Shown here piece by piece: positions 54,499 through 62,008 of a DNA stretch of 64,000 nt. Both the position numbers and the translations under genes were made by a program. The number at the start of each line of letters is the position of its first letter. Position 1 is the stretch's first letter. Location of the stretch: assembly GCF_018130505.1 (NCBI RefSeq), contig NZ_JAFCKH010000018.1, positions 1-64,000 of the forward strand, written 5' to 3'. The DNA is from Bradyrhizobium tropiciagri (GTDB taxonomy: Bacteria > Pseudomonadota > Alphaproteobacteria > Rhizobiales > Xanthobacteraceae). The notes below the pieces were generated by a model. The model saw only the letters and a list, made by a program, of their open reading frames with translations. It did not search any database and was not told where the DNA came from.

Positions 54499-54529
54499 TT
54501 CGCCATCATTGTGAAAGGAGAATTCGCTT

Positions 54530-55045
54530 ATGGGACTGTTCACCAAGGACATCAAAACCATGGACGACCTGCTGATCCACGGGCTGCAGGACATTTACTA
54601 CGCCGAGCAGCAGATCCTCAAAGCGCTGCCGAAGATGATCGACAAAGCCACCAACCGCGTCTTGGTCGCGAGCCTCAAGAATCATCTGGAGGAAACCAAC
54701 AAGCAGGTCGAGCGGCTCGAGAAGGCTTTCGCCAAACTGGGCGAGGAACCGAGCGGCACGAAGTGCCCGGCCATCGACGGCATCATCAAGGAAGCGGACG
54801 AGACCGCGGGCGATGTTGAGGACAAGTCTGTTCTGGACGCCGCCATCGTCGCCAACGCGCAGGCTGTCGAGCATTACGAAATTTGCCGTTACGGCACGCT
54901 GATCGCATGGGCGGAGGAGCTCGGCCACGACGAGATCGTCCGCTTCCTCACCACCAATCTGAACGAGGAGAAGGCGGCGAACACCAAGCTCAACACGGTC
55001 GCGCTGCGTAAGGGCGTCAACGCCAAGGCCGCCCCCGCGGCTTGA
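54530..55045 (+). CDS. YciE/DUF892 ferritin-like protein 1
   Basis: 171 residues: MGLFTKDIKTMDDLLIHGLQ, DIYYAEQQILKALPKMIDKA, LEETNKQVERLEKAFAKLG, VEHYEICRYGTLIAWAEELG and a C-terminal four-helix end. The Glu/His pattern (YYAEQQ, HLEETN, VEHYEI) is that of a di-metal ferritin-like bundle. YciE proteins are induced by osmotic and stationary stress; their reaction is unknown. AAGGAGAA precedes the ATG. Confidence 0.88.
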   Translation: MGLFTKDIKTMDDLLIHGLQDIYYAEQQILKALPKMIDKATNRVLVASLKNHLEETNKQVERLEKAFAKLGEEPSGTKCPAIDGIIKEADETAGDVEDKSVLDAAIVANAQAVEHYEICRYGTLIAWAEELGHDEIVRFLTTNLNEEKAANTKLNTVALRKGVNAKAAPAA

Positions 55046-55070
55046 TCGCTCGGCCTCAGAACGAGCGTCT

Positions 55071-55547
55071 TCACGGCTTCGCGAGATCGCTCGTTTTCCC
55101 CGCTTGACGCGGCCGCCGGGCCACCCGCAGCCTTCGCCGCACGAACCAAGCCGCCACCGAGACGACGAGCCAAGCCAGCGACGCCGCCGAGAAGGCGCCG
55201 GCGACGCTGGCCTCTACCAGCAGCCAGAACACGACTGCGAAAGCCAGCATGCCGAAGGCCCCGAGCGCCGCGCCGGCAGCATCCAGCGCGGCAGCCTCCC
55301 GCCCTCTACGTTGGCCAGGCAACCCAGCCTTCCGCTTTCGTCGGATTTCGTGCTTTTCGATCAGAGTTGCGCTGGCGCAGAAAATCGCGGGCAGCGCCAG
55401 GAAGAGTCCGCCAACCGAGGCCCCGTACCTGCTGCTGACGAGACCGGTGAAGACCGTTGCTGCTCCGCCGAGCGCGAACCGGATCACGTACTCGTACCAG
55501 CGGCCCTCCCGCAACGAGGACAACGAAACGTGGATCGGCGTGGTCAT
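55071..55547 (-). CDS. DUF3147-like membrane protein 1
   Basis: 158 residues from ATG 55547: MTTPIHVSLSSLREGRWYEY, VIRFALGGAATVFTGLVSSR, YGASVGGLFLALPAIFCASA, then a basic loop and two helices. The EYVIRFxxGG start is shared with the previous gene. About four membrane spans, likely inner membrane. Its start overlaps the previous stop by ATGA. Confidence 0.7.
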   Translation of the reverse strand: MTTPIHVSLSSLREGRWYEYVIRFALGGAATVFTGLVSSRYGASVGGLFLALPAIFCASATLIEKHEIRRKRKAGLPGQRRGREAAALDAAGAALGAFGMLAFAVVFWLLVEASVAGAFSAASLAWLVVSVAAWFVRRRLRVARRPRQAGKTSDLAKP

Positions 55548-55891
55548 CCCGGCCCTCCCGCGAGCGACCAAAGTCCGAAGGCGGCCGCCGACCAGACGAC
55601 GATCGATAGTAGCGTGGCCGACAGCGCCCGCATGCGCGCCCGGATCAGCAGTTGACAAACGACGATGCTGTAGACAGCAAGCGCGACGGTGCCGGCCATC
55701 ATCGAAAGGCTCTGCGATGCCGCATAGGCTTGCCCATGCTGGTAGATTGCGATGCCGAGCGTCGCGAGAGCAACCGACGGCGCCGCCCCGAACAGGCCGG
55801 CGAACCTCTTTGGCCGCAGGACGTCTCCAAGCATAGCGAACGCCGACACCACGGCGCCGCCGACCAGGAAGCGGATCACGTACTCGGTCAT
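55544..55891 (-). CDS. DUF3147-like membrane protein 2
   Basis: 115 residues: MTEYVIRFLVGGAVVSAFAM, LGDVLRPKRFAGLFGAAPSV and two more hydrophobic helices. It is a shorter relative of the downstream gene and overlaps both neighbours by ATGA. The pair may form a heteromeric membrane complex. Confidence 0.7.
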   Translation of the reverse strand: MTEYVIRFLVGGAVVSAFAMLGDVLRPKRFAGLFGAAPSVALATLGIAIYQHGQAYAASQSLSMMAGTVALAVYSIVVCQLLIRARMRALSATLLSIVVWSAAAFGLWSLAGGPG

Positions 55892-56496
55892 TTCGGCTTC
55901 TTCCAAAGCTTCAAAAGAGGGCCGCCCGCGCCGTACACCGGATCCTTGCGCGGCACCGGCACCTTGGGGATCGTCTTCAGCGCTCGCGGGCGGTCCTCGA
56001 TCGTCGTGCACTCGTCGTAGGTGCCGCTCGAGGGATAGGCGCCGACGACCAGAAAGTCTTCGTCCGCCGCGAGCCATTGATGACCGGTTCCGGCCGGCAA
56101 GACCGCGACATCGCCGGCCTTGAGCATGAATATCCGGCCCTTGCTGCCACCAAAACGCACGCGTCCTCTGCCGCGGGCTATGCCCAACACCTCGTGAGTC
56201 CGGGAATGGTAGTGGACGTAGTCGTAGATTCCGTCGCGCCAGGTGTCGCTCCAGCCGTTAGCCTCGAAGAGGCCCTCTATGACGGCCGCGGGATCATGCC
56301 CGTCGCCAAGATCCACGGCACCCTTGTAGATGACGAACGGCCAGCGCGGATGGTTGGGCACGAGTCCGTCGTCCTTGAACCGGACTGGGTGTGGCTTGCT
56401 TGGCCGCACCAAGTTCGCGGCTTTGCGCTTGCCCGGACGGCCCAATCCAGTTGTACGCTGCATGTACTCCTTCAATTCCTCAAGGATTGGCATCAC
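55888..56496 (-). CDS. Cupin-domain protein (YjlB-like)
   Basis: 202 residues. WPFVIYKGAVDLGDGHDPAA, VHYHSRTHEVLGIARGRGRV and DVAVLPAGTGHQWLAADEDF form a cupin barrel with His ligands (HYHSRTHE, GTGHQW) that would bind a metal. The close type is YjlB. Overlaps PAP2 upstream by 17 bases and DUF3147 downstream by 4. Its reaction is unknown. Confidence 0.8.
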   Translation of the reverse strand: MMPILEELKEYMQRTTGLGRPGKRKAANLVRPSKPHPVRFKDDGLVPNHPRWPFVIYKGAVDLGDGHDPAAVIEGLFEANGWSDTWRDGIYDYVHYHSRTHEVLGIARGRGRVRFGGSKGRIFMLKAGDVAVLPAGTGHQWLAADEDFLVVGAYPSSGTYDECTTIEDRPRALKTIPKVPVPRKDPVYGAGGPLLKLWKKPK

Positions 56497-57061
56497 CTTC
56501 CTCCTTCGATCGCAGCGGATAGCCGGTCCAGAACCTCAACAGACGTTCGATGAAGGCGCCAAGCGCGAAGCCCGCGGCGACGTCGCTTGCCCAGTGCGCC
56601 AGCACTACGATCCTTGTCAGCGAAAGGCCGACCGCGAGCAGCCGGATAGCTCGTCGCGGTCCGGGCGCCAGCGTGCCCGCTGCGGACGCGAGTGCGCCCA
56701 TGTGCAGAGCGTGTCCCGACGGGAAGGCGTCTTTGCGCTTGCCGGAGAACGGGACGCCGTGCACGTGGCCGAGCACCGTCTTCCGGTCGGGGCGGGTCTG
56801 ATCGAAGATAGACTTCATGCCGTGCGGCAGTAGGGAGGCGGCGACCGTGACGAGAAGTGCTTGATTGCCCGCGCGCTGGAGCCGCTCGGACCGCCCTCGG
56901 GAAGCGATCCAGCCTGCGACCGCCAAGGCCAGAAGGATTTTCTCATCGGCGCCCCAGGTGAGCCCGCGCGAGACCGTCTCCGCGCGGCGGGTGGTGTTGC
57001 GGGCCACGGATCGCGCGATCTCCACGTCCGCCCTCGTCGGCTTCACGGTCAAAAGAGCCAT
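56480..57061 (-). CDS. PAP2-type phosphatase
   Basis: 193 residues. The three acid-phosphatase motifs are present: KSIFDQTRP (motif 1), AFPSGHALHM (PSGH) and TRIVVLAHWASDVAAGF (His and Asp of motif 3). These membrane enzymes dephosphorylate lipids such as undecaprenyl-PP or phosphatidate. It heads the four-gene minus-strand operon to 55071. No EcfG box was found upstream. Confidence 0.85.
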   Translation of the reverse strand: MALLTVKPTRADVEIARSVARNTTRRAETVSRGLTWGADEKILLALAVAGWIASRGRSERLQRAGNQALLVTVAASLLPHGMKSIFDQTRPDRKTVLGHVHGVPFSGKRKDAFPSGHALHMGALASAAGTLAPGPRRAIRLLAVGLSLTRIVVLAHWASDVAAGFALGAFIERLLRFWTGYPLRSKEEGDANP

Positions 57062-57194
57062 CACCTCGTCCGCAGCGGCGTTCTGCGGTGCCCGCAGCGC
57101 CTCGTTCGAATTGCAGTTGCGGTCATAACGTTCGAGCAGGAGCCAAGTTCATCCCCAAGGAACCCTCGCCGCCGACCAGCATTGGAAGGTGCGT

Positions 57195-57329
57195 ATGGAG
57201 GGCCGTGCGGAAGAAGCGAAAATCGCGTTGGCTGATAGCGGGGGGTTAGCGATCATGGCATGTCTCGTCGCGGCTTACCTGCTGATCGGCGGAAGGACTC
57301 CAGCGCAGTTCACGCGAATTCCGGCGTAG
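57195..57329 (+). CDS. Small membrane protein
   Basis: 44 residues: MEGRAEEAKIALADSGGLAI, MACLVAAYLLIGGRTPAQFT, with one hydrophobic helix in the middle. Tentative; no ribosome site of note. Confidence 0.35.
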   Translation: MEGRAEEAKIALADSGGLAIMACLVAAYLLIGGRTPAQFTRIPA

Positions 57330-57423
57330 AACCGAGCAAGCCCCCGCTCAGGCCGGCGCAAAGATCCTTTCGACCGATCCAAAGCTCAAAACCGAGCCCA
57401 ATAGCGTCAAGGAGCCAAATAGC

Positions 57424-57822
57424 ATGCGCGCCAACCTGCCTATCGGGAATGCTTCGTCGACCTCGCAATCCAAAGGCGGCTGGTTCGCCCGTCTGGCCGT
57501 AGCGACCTCGCGGATTTCCGGTCGGCCGGCGACCTTTTTGCTCGCTGTCGCGGTCGTGGTCATTTGGGCCGTGACAGGTCCACTCTTCAACTTCAGCGAC
57601 ACGTGGCAGCTGGTAATCAATACCGGCACGACCATCGTCACCTTCCTGATGGTGTTCCTCATCCAGGCAACACAGAACCGCGACACGCTGGCGCTGCAGG
57701 TGAAGCTTGACGAACTCATCCTCGCCACCAAGAACGCGCGCAACCAGATCGCTGGTATCGAGGAGGCGCCGGACGAGGAGATCGAGAGCGCCAAGGTCGA
57801 GGTTCTCAAGCGGGCCGGCTAG
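57424..57822 (+). CDS. Low-affinity iron permease-like protein
   Basis: 132 residues: ATFLLAVAVVVIWAVTGPLF, NFSDTWQLVINTGTTIVTFL, MVFLIQATQNRDTLALQVKL, DELILATKNARNQIAGIEE. This is the PF04120 pattern with two membrane helices and an amphipathic tail. Bacterial members have uncertain function despite the name. The ATG is preceded by weak ribosome-site sequence. Confidence 0.85.
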   Translation: MRANLPIGNASSTSQSKGGWFARLAVATSRISGRPATFLLAVAVVVIWAVTGPLFNFSDTWQLVINTGTTIVTFLMVFLIQATQNRDTLALQVKLDELILATKNARNQIAGIEEAPDEEIESAKVEVLKRAG

Positions 57823-57826
57823 AATA

Positions 57827-57851
57827 GGAACAGGGACGCCGCCCTTCCGTT
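57827..57851 (+). promoter_or_regulatory. EcfG-type promoter of the 57861 gene
   Basis: GGAAC, 16 bases, CGTT, 9 bases before GTG 57861. It overlaps the end of the iron-permease-like gene by no more than a few bases. Confidence 0.6.
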
Positions 57852-57860
57852 ATTTTCCCC

Positions 57861-58120
57861 GTGTCTAACCTCACCCATTACATTGGCGGCGTCGCCGCCT
57901 TTCTGGCTTCGCTCTCTTACGTGCCCAAGTTCTGGAAGGCTTAGCCTCGCGGATCCACGCGGACCTAGGCATGCTGGCCGCGCTCACGCTCGGCCTTTCG
58001 CTATGGATCGTCTACGGCGTCATCCAGAGAGACTGGGTCATCGTAGGCTCGAACCTTGTCGGCGCCACACTCGCCAGCGTTGTCCTTCGTTGCAAGGTCC
58101 GCGATCTCTCGCCGACGCTG
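57861..58120 (+). pseudogene. SemiSWEET-type PQ-loop protein, broken
   Basis: VSNLTHYIGGVAAFLASLSY, VPKFWKA then a stop; after a frame change DLGMLAALTLGLSLWIVYGV, IQRDWVIVGSNLVGATLASV. This makes the three-helix PQ-loop unit of SemiSWEET sugar transporters (about 85 residues). A stop and a shift make it inactive. The EcfG promoter is intact. Confidence 0.6.
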
Positions 58121-58166
58121 GAACGGCACCGCTCGTCGGTCGAGGTTATCGCACGAGGAAGGAGCC

Positions 58167-58796
58167 ATGTCGAAGGATGGTGAGCTGAACTACGGGCCTC
58201 CCGGCGCCAGTGCGGTCCATATCTGCGTCGACATGCAGCGCATGTTCGCGCAACCGACCGAACGGAAGATGCCATGGCTTTCGCGGGTCCTGCCGAACGT
58301 CGTCGAGATCACGGCAGCGCACCCCGAACGCACCATCTTCACCCGTTTCATCCCGGCGAGAAAAGCCGGCGAGGGCACCGGGATGTGGCGACGCTACTAC
58401 GAGCGTTGGAGCTCGATGACCATCGATGAGCTGGGCCCTGACTTGATCGATCTGGTGCCAGAGCTTACCCGCTTCGTTCCACCGGCCCGCACCTACGACA
58501 AGCACGTCTATTCGCCCTGGACCGGAAGCGATCTACACGCCGTGTTGCGGGGCTCGTCTGTCGATACCGTTGTCATTACCCGCGGCGAGACCGACGTCTG
58601 CGTTCTGGCCACGGTGCTGGGCGCCGTCGATTGGGGCTTCCGGGTCATTCTCGTGACCGATGCGGTCTGCAGTTCGGCCGACGAGACCCACGATTCCATG
58701 ATGAACATCTACATGAACCGATTCGGCCAGCAGGTGGAGTGCGTGTCGACGGAAACGCTACTCGCCGCCTGGCTCGGTAGCATTCCTCCGACATGA
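58167..58796 (+). CDS. Isochorismatase-family cysteine hydrolase
   Basis: 209 residues from ATG 58167 with GGAAGGAG site. Catalytic triad Asp in HICVDMQRMFA, Lys in TYDKHVYSPW, Cys in ETDVCVLATVLGAVDWGFRV. This family hydrolyses amides or vinyl ethers such as nicotinamide, ureidoacrylate or isochorismate. Exact substrate cannot be told. 58797-59088 has no gene. Confidence 0.85.
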   Translation: MSKDGELNYGPPGASAVHICVDMQRMFAQPTERKMPWLSRVLPNVVEITAAHPERTIFTRFIPARKAGEGTGMWRRYYERWSSMTIDELGPDLIDLVPELTRFVPPARTYDKHVYSPWTGSDLHAVLRGSSVDTVVITRGETDVCVLATVLGAVDWGFRVILVTDAVCSSADETHDSMMNIYMNRFGQQVECVSTETLLAAWLGSIPPT

Positions 58797-59088
58797 ACGC
58801 TCATATTCCATGCAGGCCCCGGCCCAAGGAGACGGCCGCTGCAAAAGAGTGCCGCGGGATGGTTTAAGAAACTGCTGAGGAACTCACTGACGAGCTTGGC
58901 GCGATGAACTCTCTTCGCACAAGCGTCCAAGATTTGGGAAGAGCGGCAGCGGTGCTAAGGCCGACACGACGACGGCCGTCGAGGTCATGACGGGACCTCC
59001 CGCCAAGACTGACGCGCTCTGCGCGAGAGGCTGGAGACCGAGCTCGCTCAGGGAGACAATCGCGCTCGGGAATCGCTGTGACGCTTAG

Positions 59089-59113
59089 GAACAGTCCTGG
59101 ACGTCGGCGGTTT
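59089..59113 (+). promoter_or_regulatory. EcfG-like promoter of YciE 2
   Basis: GGAAC, 16 bases, GGTT, 30 bases before the start. Confidence 0.5.
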
Positions 59114-59142
59114 GCAGGGCGAACCCAACCCAGGAGGACGCC

Positions 59143-59646
59143 ATGGGATTCTTCACCAAAGACATCAAGACGCTGAACGACCTGTTCGTGCATACGCTCA
59201 AGGACATCTACTACGCGGAGCAGCAGATCGCCAAAAATCTCCCTGACATGATCGAGAAGGCGACCGATTCGGATCTCAAGAACGGTTTCCAAACCCACCT
59301 CTCCGAGACCAATGGCCAGATCACTCGGCTCGAGAAGGTCTTTCAGATGCATGGAGTCGAAGTCCAAGGGGTCGATTGCCCCGCGATCGACGGCATTCTG
59401 GAGGAAGCGAGCGATATCGCTGGCGACGTCGACGACAAGCAGGTTCTCGACGCGGCGCTGATCGCGGCCGCCCAAGCCGTGGAACACTATGAGATTACCC
59501 GCTACGGGACGCTCATCGCTTGGGCGAAGATGCTCGGTCGCGACGACTGCGCATCGGTACTGCAGCAGACTCTCGATGAGGAAAAAGCGACCGACGAGAA
59601 GCTCAACACGATGGCGCTGCGCAGCGTCAACAAGAAGGCTGCGTGA
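59143..59646 (+). CDS. YciE/DUF892 ferritin-like protein 2
   Basis: 167 residues: MGFFTKDIKTLNDLFVHTLK, DIYYAEQQIAKNLPDMIEKA, LSETNGQITRLEKVFQMHG, VEHYEITRYGTLIAWAKMLG. About 65 percent like 54530 by eye, and the C-terminal unit of the catalase fusion is of the same family. CAGGAGG precedes the ATG. It is followed by a decayed YihY gene. Confidence 0.88.
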   Translation: MGFFTKDIKTLNDLFVHTLKDIYYAEQQIAKNLPDMIEKATDSDLKNGFQTHLSETNGQITRLEKVFQMHGVEVQGVDCPAIDGILEEASDIAGDVDDKQVLDAALIAAAQAVEHYEITRYGTLIAWAKMLGRDDCASVLQQTLDEEKATDEKLNTMALRSVNKKAA

Positions 59647-59704
59647 GCCCTGATGGCGCGAGGGCGGTCGCCAGCGCGAAACGGCCCTCGCGGGCGGAGA
59701 AGAG

Positions 59705-60700
59705 ATGTACGATAAGAAGACCGGACGCCGATCGTTCCCCGCCTTGATGGCTGGAGCGTCGCGACGGCGTTTGGTCTGATGGCGGCAGCGTTCCTGATTG
59801 AACGCTTGGCACCCGCCGACCGAAATGGCGGTCAACCGGACTCCTCCGAAGCTCTTCCTTCACGGTCTCACACGCAGCGGGATGCCTCTCCCGCCGGCCT
59901 CGCCGTCGAAAGCCAAGACCGTGCCGCCAGGCCACCTCGCCCGCCGAAATCCCCGCCAAGGGATGGAAGGACATCATGTGGCGGGTCTACGGCAACATCA
60001 GCGATCACCGCATTTTGGCTTTGGCCGCCGGCATGACCTACTACAGCATCCTGGCGATCTTCCCGGCGCTGGCCGCCCTCGTCGCTATCTACGGGATCTT
60101 CACCGACCCCAGCAGCATCGCAAGGCATCTGGACGATGTCGCCAGCTTCGTGCCGGGCGGCGCCATCGACGTGGCGCGCGAGCAGCTCGTCCGCGTGGGC
60201 TCCAAAGGGGATCGTACGCTCGGGCTGACATTCGCCGTAGGACTCGTGATCTCGCTCTGGAGCGCCAACGCTGCGATGAAGGCGCTTTTCGACACCCTAA
60301 ATATCGTCTACGGCGAGCACGAGAAGCGCGGCTTCTTCAAGCTGAATGTCATCTCTCTTTCATTCACGCTGGCCGGGATCGGGTTCGTGCTTTTGTCGCC
60401 CGCTGCGGTAGTCGCCTTACCCATCGTTCTCAATTACCTCTATCTATCGAATTTCACCGACCTGCTGATCCGGATCGTCCGCTGGCCCGTGATGTTCGTG
60501 GCGCTGGCCATTGCGATCGCCTGTATCTATCGCTTCGGGCCGAGCCGCGAGGCGCCGCGGTGGCACTGGATCACTTGGGGTAGCTCACCCGCCACGATTC
60601 TCTGGCTCGCGGCGTCCGGTATGTTCTCGTGGTACGCAGCCAACTTCGGCACGTTCAATTAGACCTACGGATCGCTCGGCGCCTCGCGATCTTTCCTCGC
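59705..60700 (+). pseudogene. YihY/BrkB-type membrane protein, broken
   Basis: WSVATAFGLMAAAFLIERLA (first piece), then SPAEIPAKGWKDIMWRVYGN, ISDHRILALAAGMTYYSILA, LFDTLNIVYGEHEKRGFFKL, several helices and YAANFGTFN. Two frameshifts occur before 59970. The stop at 60661 replaces the GAG of the expected NETYGSLGA; TYGSLGA is still readable after it, then unrelated sequence begins. The last 50-60 residues are lost. Confidence 0.7.
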
Positions 60701-60986
60701 ATCGTGGTCTCAGATCGTATTCTTAAGCGGCTTGACGGAATTCCCGAGAGTGACCGAGATTTTCTTCTTCAGGACACAGATGGGCGTTGGTACCTCAACT
60801 ATTTCAGCTCGATGATACAAGCACTCGACAAATGGTCCGATCGGGCCTGAGCACGCGAAGCGCTGGCGAGACGCTCACATATCCACCATCGATCTTGCAA
60901 TTGCGCGAAACAATGGTCGCGTCCGCGAAAAATGAGAATGGTTTAAGCGTCAATTCGAGCTAGCGACGGCTACGATTCCAGAGGCG

Positions 60987-61217
60987 TCATAGCTTCGCGG
61001 CTGCGTCGGCGTACGGCATGAGGAACGTTGCCAAGGCTTCGATCGTTTCCGGACGCGTCCCGGGATCGATGGCAACATCTTTCAGAAAGGCGGCCCATTG
61101 CTTTTGCTTGGCTGGATCTTCCGCAAAAGCCTTTGTGAGCGCATCAGGTCTGCCTTTTGGGATTTCTGTCTTACGGCGATCGAAACGCGAACTGATAAGC
61201 TTTCTCTCATTTTCTTA
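60987..61217 (-). pseudogene. AbiEii/AbiGii-type toxin, C-terminal fragment
   Basis: SRFDRRKTEIPKGRPDALTK, AFAEDPAKQKQWAAFLKDVA and IEALATFLMPYADAAA match the C-terminal end of AbiEii nucleotidyltransferase toxins of type IV toxin-antitoxin and phage-abortive systems. The catalytic domain and any AbiEi partner are missing. Its upstream end lies inside the palindrome at 61191. 60701-60986 has no gene. Confidence 0.5.
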
Positions 61218-61222
61218 TCAGT
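61191..61222. repeat. 32-bp palindrome, copy 1
   Basis: ACTGATAAG, 14 bases, CTTATCAGT. Same half sites and same total length as 61831-61862. Confidence 0.7.
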
Positions 61223-61225
61223 CGG

Positions 61226-61603
61226 CTAGCGGCGATCAACGATGCTCCGCAATTTTGCGAGATGGTCTTCGAAAGCTGCAACACTTTCGACCGTATCGAG
61301 GCAGCTCAGCGGATCGTCTTCACTCGCCACCATTCGTGAATACATCTGCAGTGCTCGGAGAGCATCGTACACGCTCTTTTTGTCTGTTTTGCCGAGCCTT
61401 CCTTTTAACGCACGCCTTCTCAACTTTCTCAAGAGATTGGTCGCTTCCATACTCATATCAGGGAAAGCCGCGATTTGGTCAGCCAGACCAAACAGCCAAT
61501 TAGAACTCATCTCGAAATGAAGCCTCGCATTTGTGATTTCGAACGCAAGAGCCTCGTTTGAGATCGATGACCGCTGAGAAAGCTTAGTTCGGTCGTTTTT
61601 CAT
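61226..61603 (-). CDS. Unknown helical protein between two palindromes
   Basis: 125 residues: MKNDRTKLSQRSSISNEALA, FEITNARLHFEMSSNWLFGL, ADQIAAFPDMSMEATNLLRK, then LGKTDKKSVYDALRALQMYS. Mostly helical and soluble. No known domain. The gene is set between 32-bp palindromes 3 bases after its stop and 228 bases before its start, and between an AbiEii remnant and a UvrD helicase. Confidence 0.6.
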   Translation of the reverse strand: MKNDRTKLSQRSSISNEALAFEITNARLHFEMSSNWLFGLADQIAAFPDMSMEATNLLRKLRRRALKGRLGKTDKKSVYDALRALQMYSRMVASEDDPLSCLDTVESVAAFEDHLAKLRSIVDRR

Positions 61604-61830
61604 GATAGCGTTTTCCTATCCAGATCATTGGGGGATGCGCATAACGGTTGCGCCTACCACTTTACAGGATCCAAATACGTACGATTGCGCCGGTGCCGCA
61701 CAACCTTGGCCCAATCCTGAAAGCCACTTCCTCAAAACACCTGAATTCGCTGATCGCCAGCGCATTTGGAGATAGAAGACGGCAGTACTTCAGTCGCAAC
61801 TGATGAACACAACCAACGGAGTCGGTCGCC

Positions 61831-61862
61831 ACTGATAATGAAATTCTGATTTCCTTATCAGT
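61831..61862. repeat. 32-bp palindrome, copy 2
   Basis: ACTGATAA, 16 bases, TTATCAGT, upstream of the 61226 gene and 147 bases after the UvrD stop. Apart from the palindrome, 61604-62008 has no gene. Confidence 0.7.
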
Positions 61863-62008
61863 TGCGGCCGCGGCGGGCGGCAGACGAGATTTTCTCGCCG
61901 CCGCCGGTTTTTTTTGCGCAGGTCGCCTGAATAGTCCGGACGAACACGGCCCTCTCGTCCGCTGGCCCTGCCCCTTGCGCACCCGTCCCTCAGCCCCTCG
62001 ATGAGAGC

